DNA from: Aquibium microcysteis
Lineage (GTDB): Bacteria; Pseudomonadota; Alphaproteobacteria; Rhizobiales; Rhizobiaceae
DNA: 64,000 nucleotides
Assembly (NCBI RefSeq): GCF_014495845.1
Contig: NZ_CP061080.1
Span: 4,578,001-4,642,000, forward strand
Direction of reading: 5' to 3'
A program made the translations under genes and the position numbers. The notes under the pieces were generated by a model. It saw only the letters and a list, made by a program, of their open reading frames with translations. It was not told the DNA's origin and did no database searches. This document shows, one piece after another, positions 34,205 to 44,336 of this stretch. Position 1 is the stretch's first letter; each line of letters starts with the position of its first letter.

Positions 34205-34981
34205 TCACAACTTCCAGCCGGAATGCAGCGCGGCGATCCCGCCGGTGAAGTTGCGGAAGCTCACCCGTTCGAAGCCGGCGCGACCGATCATCGCCGCGAA
34301 ATCGGCCTGCCGGGGAAACTTCGCGATCGACTCGACCAGGTAGCGATAGGGCTCACCGTCGCCTGCCACCATCTTGCCGATCGCCGGAATGGCGTTGAAC
34401 GACCAGGCCTCGTAGGCCCGGTCGAGCAGCGGCATCTCGACCTCGGAAAATTCGAGGCACAGGAACCGGCCACCGGGCTTCAGGACACGATGGGCCTCCG
34501 CCAGCGCCACGTCGATGCGCGGCACGTTGCGAATGCCGAAGGCGATCGTGTAGGCGTCGAAGCGGTCGTCCTCGAAGGGCAGGGCTTCGGCATTGGCCTC
34601 GACGAAATCGAGATTGTCGATCAGCCCCCGCTTCTGCGCTCGTTCGCGGCCCACCTCCAGCATCGAGCCGTTGATGTCGAGCACGGTGACGTGGGCGGCC
34701 CGCTGCGACGCCTCGACGATCCGGAAGGCGACGTCGCCGGTGCCGCCGGCCACGTCGAGCGAGGTCCAGCCGGCCCGCCGCGGCGGGTTCAGCGCAGCCA
34801 CCATGGCGTCCTTCCACACGCGGTGCATGCCCGCCGACATGATGTCGTTCATCAGGTCGTAGCGCCGCGCCACCTTGTGGAACACCTCGTCCACCAGCGG
34901 CTGCTTGGTGCCGGCGTCCACCGTGCGGAAGCCGAAGGACTGTTCCATCCCGCCCTGGGCGGTCGTTCTGTGTTCGGGCAT
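34205..34981 (-). CDS. ubiE: Ubiquinone/menaquinone methyltransferase UbiE
   Basis: 258 residues. SAM motif [14 protein letters not shown], UbiE signatures [20 protein letters not shown] and [17 protein letters not shown]. Performs the C-methylation step in quinone synthesis. First gene of the ubiE-ubiB run and divergent from the adenosine deaminase gene across a 109-base gap. Confidence 0.96.
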   Translation of the reverse strand: MPEHRTTAQGGMEQSFGFRTVDAGTKQPLVDEVFHKVARRYDLMNDIMSAGMHRVWKDAMVAALNPPRRAGWTSLDVAGGTGDVAFRIVEASQRAAHVTVLDINGSMLEVGRERAQKRGLIDNLDFVEANAEALPFEDDRFDAYTIAFGIRNVPRIDVALAEAHRVLKPGGRFLCLEFSEVEMPLLDRAYEAWSFNAIPAIGKMVAGDGEPYRYLVESIAKFPRQADFAAMIGRAGFERVSFRNFTGGIAALHSGWKL

Positions 34982-35090
34982 TTCTCGATCCAGTTGAGCG
35001 GCCGGACCATAGCCGATGGCGCAGGCGGGCGCTATTCTTCAAGATTGTGGTGAAGCGACGCGCCGGGACGCGCGATTCGGGGATAGACAT

Positions 35091-36065
35091 ATGGTCCTGA
35101 AGGCCGAAATCCACTGCCACATCGAGGGGGCCGCCTCGCCTGCGCTCGTCGTGGCGCAAGCGGCGAAGTATGGCGCCGACGTGTCCGGCTTCATCCGCGA
35201 CGGCCAGTTCGTATGGGACGACTTCACCAGCTTCCTCGCAGCCTATGACGGGGCGGCCTCGCTGTTCCGCACCGAGCGCGACTATGCGCTGCTCGCCGAG
35301 ACCTACCTGTCCAGCCTCGCCCGCGACGGCTGCATCTATTCCGAATTCTTCACCTCTCCGGACCATGCCGAGCGTTCGGGCCTGTCGCCGGCCGCCTATA
35401 CGGCCGGGCTTGCCGAAGGCATGCGCCGGGCCAAGGCCAAGACCGGCATCGAGAGCCGCATGATCGTCACCGGGGTCAGGCACTTCGGCGTCGAATCGGT
35501 CGAGGCGGCGGCGCGCTTCGCGGCGCGCTGCGGCGAGCCGCTGGTCACCGGCTTCGGCATGGCGGGAGAGGAGCGTTTCGGCGATCCGGAGGATTATGTC
35601 CGTGCCTTCGAGATTGCCCGCGAGGCGGGCCTCGGCATCACCGTCCATGCAGGGGAACTGGCGGGTTGGGAAAGCGTGCAGTCCGCGCTCGACCATTTCC
35701 GTCCCGCGCGCATCGGCCACGGCGTGCGCGCCATCGAGAATCCCGACCTCGTCGCCCGCGTGGCGGCCGAGGGGATCGTGCTGGAGTGCTGCCCGTGTTC
35801 CAACGTGGCGCTGAAGGTTTTTCCAGGTTTTGCCGAGCACCCATTCCCGAGGCTCCGTGCCGCCGGCTGTAAGGTTACGCTCAACTCGGACGACCCGCCC
35901 TATTTCTGGACGACGCTGAAGCGCGAATACGACGAGGCGCGGACGCATTTCGGGCTCGACGACAAAGCCCTCTCGGCGATCACCCGCACCGCCGTCGAAG
36001 CCGCTTTCGTCGACCGGAAGACGAAGACCGCGCTGCTGGCGAGGCTGGACAGCGGCCGGCGCTGA
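35091..36065 (+). CDS. add: Adenosine deaminase
   Basis: 324 residues. Zinc ligands HCH at 8-10 (EIHCHIEG), the HAGE motif (VHAGELAG), HGVRAIE and the NSDDPPYF region are intact. Converts adenosine to inosine; some close relatives act on adenine, which cannot be excluded. The open frame extends 25 codons upstream but the ATG at 35091 gives the family start and has GGGGA before it. It fits with the nucleoside salvage operon at the window end. Confidence 0.92.
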   Translation: MVLKAEIHCHIEGAASPALVVAQAAKYGADVSGFIRDGQFVWDDFTSFLAAYDGAASLFRTERDYALLAETYLSSLARDGCIYSEFFTSPDHAERSGLSPAAYTAGLAEGMRRAKAKTGIESRMIVTGVRHFGVESVEAAARFAARCGEPLVTGFGMAGEERFGDPEDYVRAFEIAREAGLGITVHAGELAGWESVQSALDHFRPARIGHGVRAIENPDLVARVAAEGIVLECCPCSNVALKVFPGFAEHPFPRLRAAGCKVTLNSDDPPYFWTTLKREYDEARTHFGLDDKALSAITRTAVEAAFVDRKTKTALLARLDSGRR

Positions 36066-36207
36066 GTCGTCTGTCCTTCGCGTTCCGGTCACGGCCACCA
36101 TCCGTTTCCACCGACCGATCCCAGGCGGAACAATCCTTCGCCCGCTGGATTACCGGCAGACGCGCTTCGCGCTCGCCGAACCCAGCCCCCGCGCAAGGAA
36201 CGCCCGC

Positions 36208-36717
36208 ATGAGAACCGACCTGACGGTCAACGGTCAGTCCCGAACCATCGAGGCCGACCCGCGCACGACCCTTCTCGACGCCCTCCGCCACCATCTGAAG
36301 CTGACGGGTACCAAGAAGGGCTGCGACCATGGCCAGTGCGGCGCCTGCACGGTGATCGTCGGCGGGCGACGGATCAATTCCTGTCTCTCGCTCGCCTGCA
36401 TGCACGATGGAGATGAAATCCTCACCATCGAGGGTATCGGGACACCCGAGGCGCTGTCGGCGCTCCAGGAAGCCTTCATTCGGCACGACGGCTTCCAGTG
36501 CGGCTTCTGTACGCCGGGGCAGATCTGTTCGGCGACCGCCATGCTGGAGGAGATCCAGGCAGGCTGGCCGAGCCACGTCACCCCCGACGTCGCCGGCACG
36601 CCGGCGCTCACGGTCGAGGAGGTGTCGGAGCGGATGAGCGGCAATCTCTGCCGCTGCTCGGCCTATCCCAACATCGTCGACGCGATCATGGAGATCGCGG
36701 GCAGGGGGCGCGCGTGA
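36208..36717 (+). CDS. paoA: Aldehyde oxidoreductase [2Fe-2S] subunit PaoA-type
   Basis: 169 residues. First cluster: CDHGQCGAC with a later C in RINSC; second cluster: CGFCTPGQ and CRCSAYPN. This is the small subunit of xanthine-oxidase-family enzymes. E. coli PaoA has a Tat signal, but here the protein starts directly with [10 protein letters not shown], so the complex is predicted cytosolic. AAGGA lies before the ATG. Overlaps the FAD subunit (GTGA). Confidence 0.92.
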   Translation: MRTDLTVNGQSRTIEADPRTTLLDALRHHLKLTGTKKGCDHGQCGACTVIVGGRRINSCLSLACMHDGDEILTIEGIGTPEALSALQEAFIRHDGFQCGFCTPGQICSATAMLEEIQAGWPSHVTPDVAGTPALTVEEVSERMSGNLCRCSAYPNIVDAIMEIAGRGRA

Positions 36718-37691
36718 GACCCTTCGATTTCATCCGCGCCGAGACCGCCGCCGATGCCATGCGGCTCGCGGGCGAGGGCGCGACCATCATCGCGGGCGGC
36801 ACCAACCTGCTCGACCTCATGAAACTCGAGGTGATGGCCCCGGGCGCTCTGGTCGACATCAACCGGCTCGACCTCGGCGGCATCGAGGAAGCCGAGGGAG
36901 GCGGGCTGCGCATCGGGGCGCTCGTGCGCAACAGCGACCTCGCCGCGGACCGCCGCGTGCGCGACGCGTACCCGGTTCTCGCCGAGGCTCTGCTGGCGGG
37001 TGCCAGCGGCCAGCTTCGCAACAAGGCCACCACCGGCGGCAACCTATTGCAGCGCACGCGCTGCTATTATTTCTACGACACGGCCATGCCCTGCAACAAG
37101 CGCGAGCCCGGCAGCGGCTGCCAGGCGATCGGCGGCATCACGCGGCTGCACGCGCTGTTCGGCGCGAGCGAGCACTGCATCGCCACGCATCCGAGCGACA
37201 TGGCGGTGGCGCTGCGCGCGCTCGACGCCCGCGTGGAGATAAAGACGCGGGGCGGCGTCACCCGCCTGCTGCCGCTCGGCGAGTTCTACCGCCTGCCGGG
37301 CGACACGCCGCACGTCGAGACCGTTCTGGCGCCGGGCGATCTGATCACCGCCGTGCTGCTGCCGACGCCCGCCGGCGCGCGTCAGATTTACCGCAAGGTT
37401 CGTGATCGGGCCTCCTACGCCTTCGCGCTGGTGTCGGTTGCCGCCGCCCTCGACGTCGAGGACGGGCGGATCGTCCGCCCGGCGCTCGCCTTCGGCGGCG
37501 TCGCGCACATGCCGTGGCGCAACCACGCGATCGAGACGCTGCTGGAGGGCGAGGCGCCGTCGGCCGAACTTTTCGCCGAAGCGGCTGCCAGGCTGGTGGC
37601 GGAGGCCGAACCGCAGGGCGGCAACGCCTTCAAGATCCCGCTGTTGCGGCGCACGCTGCAGGCGGTGCTGCGCGAATTGACGGAAGGCTGA
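36714..37691 (+). CDS. paoB: Aldehyde oxidoreductase FAD subunit PaoB-type, with extra [4Fe-4S] motif
   Basis: 325 residues from the GTG at 36714, which overlaps the upstream stop. FAD motif [13 protein letters not shown], then [13 protein letters not shown]. The cysteines in [18 protein letters not shown] and [13 protein letters not shown] match the additional [4Fe-4S] cluster loop of PaoB/YagS, not found in ordinary xanthine dehydrogenase FAD subunits. Places the enzyme with PaoABC-type aldehyde oxidoreductases. Confidence 0.92.
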   Translation: MRPFDFIRAETAADAMRLAGEGATIIAGGTNLLDLMKLEVMAPGALVDINRLDLGGIEEAEGGGLRIGALVRNSDLAADRRVRDAYPVLAEALLAGASGQLRNKATTGGNLLQRTRCYYFYDTAMPCNKREPGSGCQAIGGITRLHALFGASEHCIATHPSDMAVALRALDARVEIKTRGGVTRLLPLGEFYRLPGDTPHVETVLAPGDLITAVLLPTPAGARQIYRKVRDRASYAFALVSVAAALDVEDGRIVRPALAFGGVAHMPWRNHAIETLLEGEAPSAELFAEAAARLVAEAEPQGGNAFKIPLLRRTLQAVLRELTEG

Positions 37692-37694
37692 GCC

Positions 37695-39908
37695 ATGACC
37701 GTGCACATCAGGATGGACGACAGGGTCGAGGCCGACCGCCTCGAGGACATGGCCCAGGGTGTCGTCGGCAAGCCGCTCGACCGGCCGGACGGGGGACGCA
37801 AGGCTTCCGGCACGGCGCCCTACGCCATGGATTCGCTGCCCGAGGGCGCCTGCTTCGGCGTGCTCGTTCGGGCGACGATCACCGCCGGACGGCTGGCGGG
37901 CGTCGATTCTGCAGCGGTCGAGGCACTGCCCGGGGTGCGCGCCGTCATCGTCGACGCGCGAATGCTCCGCAATCCCGCGCAAGGCATGGCCGGCAAGGCG
38001 CCGGTGCAGGACCCGCACGACATCGCCTATTTCGGCCAGCCGGTGGCACTTGTGGTGGCAGGGAGCTTCGAACAGGCGCGGCACGGCGCCAATGCCTTGG
38101 CGCTGCGCCTTGAGAAGACTGCGGACGCGGTCGTCGGTCCCGACGATGCGGGCGTCGAAATCGAGACGCCGGAGAAGAAGCAGCAGGCCAGCGGCGATCT
38201 CGACGCCTCGATGCGGGATGCCGCCTTCAGCGTCGACCAGACCTACACCACGCCGGTTCACGCCAGCGCCGCGATGGAACCGCATGCCTCGATCGCCGAG
38301 TGGGACGGCGATCGGCTCACGCTGCACGGCAGCTACCAGATGCTGCGCTTCAACCGTGCCGAACTCGCCGATGCACTCGGCATGGACGAGAAGAACGTGC
38401 GCATCCTCTCGCCCTTCGTCGGCGGCGGCTTCGGCTCCAAGCTCGGCATCGCGCCAGAGGCGGTGGCGGCGGCGATCGCCGCCAAGAAGCTCGGCGTGCC
38501 GGTTGCGGTGCCGATGTCGCGCCAGCAGGTCTTCGAGGGCGTCATGCGGAGGTCCGAGTCGACGCAGCGCATCCGACTCGCCGCCGGCGCGGACGGCCGC
38601 CTCACCGGCATCGGCCACGAGGCGCTGGTGTCCAACCTGCCGGGCGAAACATTCTCGGAGCCGGTCACACAGGCGACGCCGTTCCTCTATCGCGGCGAGA
38701 ACCGGGTGATCGGCCACCGCATCGCCCGGCTGAACCGACCCTGCGCGGGCTCGGTCCGCGCGCCGGGCGAAGCGGTCGGCGTGACCATGCTAGAGATCGC
38801 GATGGACGAACTTGCCGCAGTCAGCGGCATCGATCCGGTCGAACTGAGGCTGCGCAATATCCCCGATGAGGATCCGACGCAGAAGATTCCTTTTTCGTCC
38901 AACAAACTGGCGGAGGCGCTGCGCACCGGCGCCGCGCGCTTCGGCTGGGACCGTCGCTGCGCGGAGCCCGGCCAGAGGCGCGAAGGCGAATGGCTGGTCG
39001 GCATGGGCATGGCCTCCGCTGTGCGGGTCAACATGCTGGTCGAGTCGAAGGCGCGGGTAGTGCTGTCTTCGGGCGGGCATGCTCTGGTCGAGACCGACAT
39101 GACCGACATCGGCACGGGCACCTATGCCATTCTGACCCAGATCGCCGCCGAGATGCTCGGCCTGCCGATGGACCGCGTCGAAACCCGCCTCGGCGATACC
39201 GATCTTCCGCCAGGCTCCGGCTCGGGCGGTTCCTTCGGCGCGGCATCGAACGGAACCGCGGTCTTCATGGCCTGCGAGGAGATCCGGCGCATGATCTGCG
39301 AGCGGTTCGGCTGCGAGACCGCCGACCTGACGCTGAAGGATGGCCGCGCCATCGCCGGCAACCGCAGCGTCCCGCTGGCCGAAGTCCTCGGCGGTCATGA
39401 CTTGGTCGCGGAAGGCCATGCCGAACCGGGCGATGCGGAGGACAAGGTGCGGCAGGCGACCTATGGCAGCTATTTCGCCGAGGTCGGCGTGAACGCCGTC
39501 ACCGGCGAGACGCGGGTGCGCCGCATGCTCGGCGTGTTCGCGGCAGGCCGCATCCTCAACGCCAAGACGGCGCGGTCGCAGTGCCTCGGCGGCATGACCT
39601 TCGGCATCGGGATGGCGCTGACCGAGGAGGTCTTCCACGACCCGCGCGACGGCCACATCGTCAACCGCGATTTCGCCGAATACCACCTGCCGGTGAATGC
39701 GGACGTGCCGCAGATCGACGTGGTGCTGCTCGAGGAGCGTGACGCCTGGGCCAACCCGCTGCAGGCGAAGGGCATCGGCGAACTCGGTATCTGCGGCGCT
39801 GCGGCGGCCGTGGTGAACGCCATCCACAACGCCACGGGCGTGCCTGTGCGCGACCTGCCGGCGACGCTCGACAAGGTGATCGAGGGGCTGGAGCGGCAGG
39901 GGCACTGA
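37695..39908 (+). CDS. paoC: Aldehyde oxidoreductase molybdopterin subunit PaoC-type
   Basis: 737 residues. Molybdopterin-binding blocks are FVGGGFGSKLG, RAPGEAVGVTMLEIAMDELA and GSGSGGSFGAASNG; the catalytic glutamate is in KGIGELGICGAAAAVVNAI. It begins three bases after the FAD subunit stop. Oxidises aldehydes to acids; the true substrate is unknown. No PaoD-like or XdhC-like cofactor insertion chaperone gene is adjacent. Confidence 0.92.
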   Translation: MTVHIRMDDRVEADRLEDMAQGVVGKPLDRPDGGRKASGTAPYAMDSLPEGACFGVLVRATITAGRLAGVDSAAVEALPGVRAVIVDARMLRNPAQGMAGKAPVQDPHDIAYFGQPVALVVAGSFEQARHGANALALRLEKTADAVVGPDDAGVEIETPEKKQQASGDLDASMRDAAFSVDQTYTTPVHASAAMEPHASIAEWDGDRLTLHGSYQMLRFNRAELADALGMDEKNVRILSPFVGGGFGSKLGIAPEAVAAAIAAKKLGVPVAVPMSRQQVFEGVMRRSESTQRIRLAAGADGRLTGIGHEALVSNLPGETFSEPVTQATPFLYRGENRVIGHRIARLNRPCAGSVRAPGEAVGVTMLEIAMDELAAVSGIDPVELRLRNIPDEDPTQKIPFSSNKLAEALRTGAARFGWDRRCAEPGQRREGEWLVGMGMASAVRVNMLVESKARVVLSSGGHALVETDMTDIGTGTYAILTQIAAEMLGLPMDRVETRLGDTDLPPGSGSGGSFGAASNGTAVFMACEEIRRMICERFGCETADLTLKDGRAIAGNRSVPLAEVLGGHDLVAEGHAEPGDAEDKVRQATYGSYFAEVGVNAVTGETRVRRMLGVFAAGRILNAKTARSQCLGGMTFGIGMALTEEVFHDPRDGHIVNRDFAEYHLPVNADVPQIDVVLLEERDAWANPLQAKGIGELGICGAAAAVVNAIHNATGVPVRDLPATLDKVIEGLERQGH

Positions 39909-40033
39909 AAGGTCGCCGCTGCACGGGTGAACTTTAGCCGGGACGAGACCACGGCCCGCGTTCCCCCGCCGCTGCCGATGCGCTAAGGGACGAGACCGAA
40001 AAAAGCGCGCGCGCAGTCCGAGGAGCCACCCCC

Positions 40034-40663
40034 ATGAAAGGCGTCACCGTCGTCACTCATCCGCTTGTCCAGCACAAGCTGACCATCATGCGAAAGAAGG
40101 AGACCTCGACGGCCAGCTTCCGCCGCCTGCTGCGCGAGATCTCGCTTCTGCTGGGCTACGAGGTGACGCGCGAACTGGAACTGACCACGACGACCATCGA
40201 GACGCCGCTGCAGACGATGGAAGCGCCGACTCTGGAGGGCAAGAAACTGGTCTTCGCCTCGGTGCTGCGTGCCGGCAACGGCCTGCTCGAGGGCCTGCTC
40301 GACCTCGTGCCTGCCGCCCGTGTCGCCCATGTCGGGCTCTATCGCGACCACGAGACGCTCGAGGCGGTGGAATATTTCTTCAAGGCGCCGAGCGATCTCG
40401 GCGACCGCCTCGTCATCGTCGTGGACCCGATGCTGGCCACAGCCAATTCCGCCATCGCCGCAATCGACAAGCTGAAGGAGCGCGGCGCCACCAACCTGCG
40501 CTTCCTGTGCCTGCTGGCCGCGCCCGAGGGGATCGCACGCTTCACCGCGGCGCATCCCGACGTTCCGGTCTTCACCGCCTCGATCGACGAAAGGCTCAAC
40601 GAGAAGGGCTACATCGTGCCCGGGCTGGGCGACGCCGGCGACCGCATGTACGGCACCAAATAG
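40034..40663 (+). CDS. upp: Uracil phosphoribosyltransferase
   Basis: 209 residues. N-terminus [23 protein letters not shown] is canonical. The PRPP loop [15 protein letters not shown] and uracil-binding [18 protein letters not shown] end are intact. Salvages uracil to UMP. GAGGAG precedes the ATG. Stands alone between paoC and the retropepsin-like gene. Confidence 0.96.
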   Translation: MKGVTVVTHPLVQHKLTIMRKKETSTASFRRLLREISLLLGYEVTRELELTTTTIETPLQTMEAPTLEGKKLVFASVLRAGNGLLEGLLDLVPAARVAHVGLYRDHETLEAVEYFFKAPSDLGDRLVIVVDPMLATANSAIAAIDKLKERGATNLRFLCLLAAPEGIARFTAAHPDVPVFTASIDERLNEKGYIVPGLGDAGDRMYGTK

Positions 40664-40772
40664 TCCCTGCCGGTAACGCGTCGTTAACCAAAGGACGAAG
40701 CGAGTGGCCGGCTCGCCCTCATCTTAAACCGCCTGCAACCGAGACTTCCCATAGTCGAGCGGGAGGTTTCCG

Positions 40773-41330
40773 ATGAAGAAGCAGTTGCTCGCCCTGGCCG
40801 TGATCGTCGGTTCCGCCGTGTCGGTTCCGCTCGTCTACCAGTCCGACCCGGAGCGGTTCCACGACATGGCGTCGTGGGCCCTGCGCCCCGCCGAGCCCGA
40901 GCCTGTCCCCGTGGTCATGGCAGCACCGGCGCCGGAGCCCGGCGTGCGGCAGCTGACCGGGCGGCGCGTCGAGGTTGCGATGGACGATCGCGGTCATTTT
41001 TCCGGTGCGTTCCGGGTCAACGGCACGCGCATCGACGCCATGATCGATACCGGCGCCACACTGGTGGCGATCAACCGCAGTACGGCCGCGCGGATCGGCC
41101 TGACCCTGACCGCCAAGGATTTCAAGTACAAGGTCGACACTGCCAACGGCCCGACGCTCGCCGCCGCAGGCGTCATCGACACGCTGCAGATCGGCCGTAT
41201 CAGCATCGACGGCGTTCAGGCCGTGGTGCTGGAGGACAAGGCGCTGAAGCAGACGCTGATCGGCATGAGTTTCCTCAACCGGCTGTCCACCTACCGCGTC
41301 GAGCGCGGCAAGCTGCTGCTCGAGCAGTAG
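40773..41330 (+). CDS. Retropepsin-like aspartic protease family protein (TIGR02281 type)
   Basis: 185 residues: an N-terminal membrane anchor ([20 protein letters not shown]), a proline-rich linker, then a single pepsin-like half with active-site DTGA ([16 protein letters not shown]) and the later [22 protein letters not shown] single lobe implies a dimeric protease in the periplasm. GGGAGG lies before the ATG. Substrate unknown. Confidence 0.85.
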   Translation: MKKQLLALAVIVGSAVSVPLVYQSDPERFHDMASWALRPAEPEPVPVVMAAPAPEPGVRQLTGRRVEVAMDDRGHFSGAFRVNGTRIDAMIDTGATLVAINRSTAARIGLTLTAKDFKYKVDTANGPTLAAAGVIDTLQIGRISIDGVQAVVLEDKALKQTLIGMSFLNRLSTYRVERGKLLLEQ

Positions 41331-41340
41331 GCGGGTCCGC

Positions 41341-41371
41341 GGCGCGCGGGTCCGGCATCGGTCCGCGCGCC
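41341..41371 (+). other. GC-rich hairpin after the retropepsin gene
   Basis: Perfect 9-bp inverted repeat GGCGCGCGG / CCGCGCGCC with a 13-base loop, 11 bases after the stop. No T-run follows, so termination is uncertain. Confidence 0.35.
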
Positions 41372-41391
41372 CGGCGCCGGGGGAAATTGCG

Positions 41392-41420
41392 CTGGCAATC
41401 AAACCTGTTTTGCACTATAT
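41392..41420 (+). promoter_or_regulatory. Probable rpsO promoter
   Basis: CTGGCA, a 17-base spacer, then CTATAT, a form common for rhizobial housekeeping promoters. It lies about 108 bases before the rpsO start. Confidence 0.45.
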
Positions 41421-41527
41421 GCGCCGCACATCGCGCCTTATGCGCATGTGCACATGGCCCCTGCTGGACGACATCCCGGCCGCGGGCGACCCGATTTCCT
41501 GATCATTCAACAGAAAGGAACAGTACG

Positions 41528-41797
41528 ATGTCGATCACTGCCGAGCGCAAGCAGGAGCTTGTCAAGGAATTCGCGACCAAGCAGGGCGACACCGGTTCTC
41601 CGGAAGTCCAGGTTGCCGTTCTCTCCGAGCGCATCAAGAACCTGACCGAGCATTTCAAGGGCCACGCGAAGGACAACCATTCCCGCCGCGGCCTTCTCAA
41701 GATGGTGTCGCAGCGCCGCAGCCTCCTCGACTATCTGAAGGGGAAGGACGAGGCCCGCTACAAGACGCTGATCGAGAAGCTCGGCCTGCGTCGCTGA
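41528..41797 (+). CDS. rpsO: Ribosomal protein S15
   Basis: 89 residues, exactly the usual length, starting [15 protein letters not shown] and containing [17 protein letters not shown] and [20 protein letters not shown]. Binds 16S rRNA in the 30S platform. AGAAAGGAAC lies before the ATG. The rpsO-pnp order is conserved widely. Confidence 0.98.
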   Translation: MSITAERKQELVKEFATKQGDTGSPEVQVAVLSERIKNLTEHFKGHAKDNHSRRGLLKMVSQRRSLLDYLKGKDEARYKTLIEKLGLRR

Positions 41798-41804
41798 CGA
41801 ATGC

Positions 41805-41838
41805 CCGGCCGGCGGCGCCATCGGGTGCCGCCGGCCGG
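41805..41838 (+). terminator. Very stable hairpin in the rpsO-pnp spacer
   Basis: 15-bp stem CCGGCCGGCGGCGCC / GGTGCCGCCGGCCGG (one G-U pair) with a 4-base loop, eight bases after rpsO, followed by TTCTT. It may act as an intrinsic terminator or as an RNA processing site, as in the E. coli rpsO-pnp spacer. The remaining 231 bases before pnp contain nothing else I can recognise. Confidence 0.6.
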
Positions 41839-42069
41839 TTCTTCGGGCCGGGCACGCTGCCCGCCCCGCACGGATCTCCGCCGCGAGAAGGCGAATGCGG
41901 AGATCGCCCATGGCCAGGTCATGGGGCAGGATTGCCGGACGCTCGCGCGCAAGCCGCGCCTCACCCACGAGCCTCCCGTTGTCTTGCCCGTGGCTCGGCC
42001 GAACGAAGCCACAGGCGAAAGGCTGTCCGCGCGGACTGCGCGGCACCTTTCCGCACAGAAAGACGAAAC

Positions 42070-44220
42070 ATGTTCAATCACCACAAAGTGGAAATCGAGT
42101 GGGGCGGCCGCCCGCTCATCCTCGAGACGGGCAAGATCGCCCGCCAGGCCGACGGCGCCGTGCTCGCCACCTACGGCGAGACCGTCGTGCTCGCGACCGT
42201 CGTCTCCATGAAGGAGCCGAAGCCGGGCCTCGACTTCTTCCCGCTGACCGTCAACTACCAGGAGAAGACCTTTGCCGCCGGCAAGATCCCCGGTGGCTTC
42301 TTCAAGCGTGAAGGCCGGCCGAGCGAGAAGGAGACGCTGACCTCGCGCCTCATCGACCGCCCGATCCGCCCGCTCTTCGCCGAAGGCTACCGCAACGACA
42401 CCCAGATCGTCGTGACCGTCGTCCAGCACGACCTCGAGAACGATCCGGACATCCTGTCGATGGTCGCGACCTCCGCGGCGCTGACGCTGTCGGGCGTGCC
42501 CTTCATGGGTCCGATCGGCGCCGCGCGCGTCGGCTACATCGGCGGAGAATACGTGCTGAACCCGCACATCGACGAGATGCCGGAGTCCAAGCTCGACCTC
42601 GTCGTCGCCGGTACCACCGATGCCGTGATGATGGTGGAGTCCGAAGCCCACGAACTCTCCGAGGACGTGATGCTCGGCGCCGTGATGTTCGGCCACAAGG
42701 CCTTCCAGCCGGTCATCGACGCCATCATCAAGCTCGCCGAAGTGGCCGCCAAGGACCCGCGCGATTTCACCGCGCCGGACTACTCCGCGCTCGAAGCCGA
42801 GATGCTGAAGATGGTCGAAGGCGAGCTGCGCGCCGCCTACAAGAACACCGACAAGCAGGCCCGCTACGCCGCGGTCGACGCCGTGAAGGCCAAGGTCAAG
42901 GCCGCCTTCGCACCCGCCGAGGGCGAGGAGGCGAAGTGGACCTCCGAACAGATCGGCACCGTGTTCAAGGAGCTCCAGGCCAAGATCGTGCGCTGGAACA
43001 TCCTCGACACCGGCTCGCGCATCGACGGCCGCGACCTGCAGACGGTTCGCCCGATCGTCTCGGAAGTCGGCATCCTGCCGCGTACCCACGGCTCGGCCCT
43101 GTTCACCCGCGGCGAGACGCAGGCGATCGTGGTCGCCACGCTCGGCACCGGTGAGGACGAGCAGTTCGTCGACGAACTGACCGGCACGCGCAAGGAGACC
43201 TTCCTCCTGCACTACAACTTCCCGCCCTATTCGGTCGGCGAGACCGGCCGCATGGGTTCGCCCGGGCGCCGCGAGATCGGCCACGGCAAGCTCGCCTGGC
43301 GCGCCATCCACCCGATGCTGCCCGCCGCCGACCAGTTCCCCTACACGCTGCGCGTCGTCTCCGAGATCACCGAGTCGAACGGCTCGTCCTCGATGGCGAC
43401 GGTCTGCGGCACCTCGCTGGCCCTGATGGACGCGGGCGTGCCGCTCGCCAAGCCGGTGGCCGGCATCGCCATGGGCCTGATCCTCGAAGGCGAGCGCTTC
43501 GCGGTGCTCTCCGACATCCTGGGCGACGAGGACCATCTCGGCGACATGGACTTCAAGGTGGCCGGCACGCAGGACGGCATCACGTCGCTGCAGATGGACA
43601 TCAAGATCGCCGGCATCACCGAGGAGATCATGCGCGTCGCGCTCGATCAGGCCAGGGGCGGCCGCACCCACATCCTCGGCGAGATGGCCAAGGCCATCAC
43701 CAAGGGCCGGTCGGAGCTGGGTGAGTTCGCCCCGCGCATCGAGGTCATGCAGATCCCGACCGACAAGATCCGCGACGTCATCGGCTCCGGCGGCAAGGTG
43801 ATCCGCGAGATCGTCGAGAAGACCGGCGCCAAGATCAACATCGAGGACGACGGCACGGTCAAGATCGCCTCTTCGAACGCCAAGGAGATCGAGGCGGCGA
43901 AGAAGTGGATCCACACCATCGTGGCCGAGCCGGAAGTGGGCGAGATCTACGAGGGCACGGTCGTCAAGACCGCCGACTTCGGCGCCTTCGTCAACTTCTT
44001 CGGCCCGAAGGACGGCCTCGTCCACATCTCGCAGCTCGCTTCCGAGCGGGTCCAGAAGACGACGGACGTGGTCAAGGAAGGCCAGAAGGTCTTCGTCAAG
44101 CTGATGGGCTTCGACGAGCGCGGCAAGGTCCGCCTCTCCATGAAGGTCGTCGACCAGACGACCGGCAAGGAGATCGTCCGCGAGAAGAAGCAGGACGGCG
44201 ACGAAGAGACCGCCGCCTGA
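42070..44220 (+). CDS. pnp: Polyribonucleotide nucleotidyltransferase (PNPase)
   Basis: 716 residues: two RNase PH domains, KH domain ([29 protein letters not shown]) and S1 domain ([29 protein letters not shown]). Degrades RNA 3' to 5' by phosphorolysis in the degradosome. The chosen ATG begins [13 protein letters not shown], the alphaproteobacterial start. Confidence 0.98.
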   Translation: MFNHHKVEIEWGGRPLILETGKIARQADGAVLATYGETVVLATVVSMKEPKPGLDFFPLTVNYQEKTFAAGKIPGGFFKREGRPSEKETLTSRLIDRPIRPLFAEGYRNDTQIVVTVVQHDLENDPDILSMVATSAALTLSGVPFMGPIGAARVGYIGGEYVLNPHIDEMPESKLDLVVAGTTDAVMMVESEAHELSEDVMLGAVMFGHKAFQPVIDAIIKLAEVAAKDPRDFTAPDYSALEAEMLKMVEGELRAAYKNTDKQARYAAVDAVKAKVKAAFAPAEGEEAKWTSEQIGTVFKELQAKIVRWNILDTGSRIDGRDLQTVRPIVSEVGILPRTHGSALFTRGETQAIVVATLGTGEDEQFVDELTGTRKETFLLHYNFPPYSVGETGRMGSPGRREIGHGKLAWRAIHPMLPAADQFPYTLRVVSEITESNGSSSMATVCGTSLALMDAGVPLAKPVAGIAMGLILEGERFAVLSDILGDEDHLGDMDFKVAGTQDGITSLQMDIKIAGITEEIMRVALDQARGGRTHILGEMAKAITKGRSELGEFAPRIEVMQIPTDKIRDVIGSGGKVIREIVEKTGAKINIEDDGTVKIASSNAKEIEAAKKWIHTIVAEPEVGEIYEGTVVKTADFGAFVNFFGPKDGLVHISQLASERVQKTTDVVKEGQKVFVKLMGFDERGKVRLSMKVVDQTTGKEIVREKKQDGDEETAA

Positions 44221-44243
44221 CCCTTCTCGATCGAAGAAACTCG

Positions 44244-44274
44244 ACGGGCGCGCCTCCGGGTCGCGCCCGTTTTT
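44244..44274 (+). terminator. Rho-independent terminator after pnp
   Basis: Perfect 9-bp stem ACGGGCGCG / CGCGCCCGT with a 9-base loop and a TTTTT run, 23 bases after the pnp stop. Confidence 0.85.
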
Positions 44275-44336
44275 GCATGGTCGTCGCGCCGCGTGCCCTG
44301 TGCGGCAAGCAGCGACGTTCCGGGGCGGGCGACGAC

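Noticed and set aside
37044..38717. 557-codon antisense frame over paoB and paoC
   Set aside because: Shadow of two conserved enzyme genes; no Shine-Dalgarno and no recognisable domain.
40664..40772. CtrA-like site (GTTAACCA) before the retropepsin gene
   Set aside because: Only a half-site; no second TTAA at the required spacing.
41758..44025. 755-codon antisense frame over pnp
   Set aside because: Low-complexity, acidic and histidine-rich translation typical of antisense in GC-rich genes; pnp on the other strand is unmistakable.
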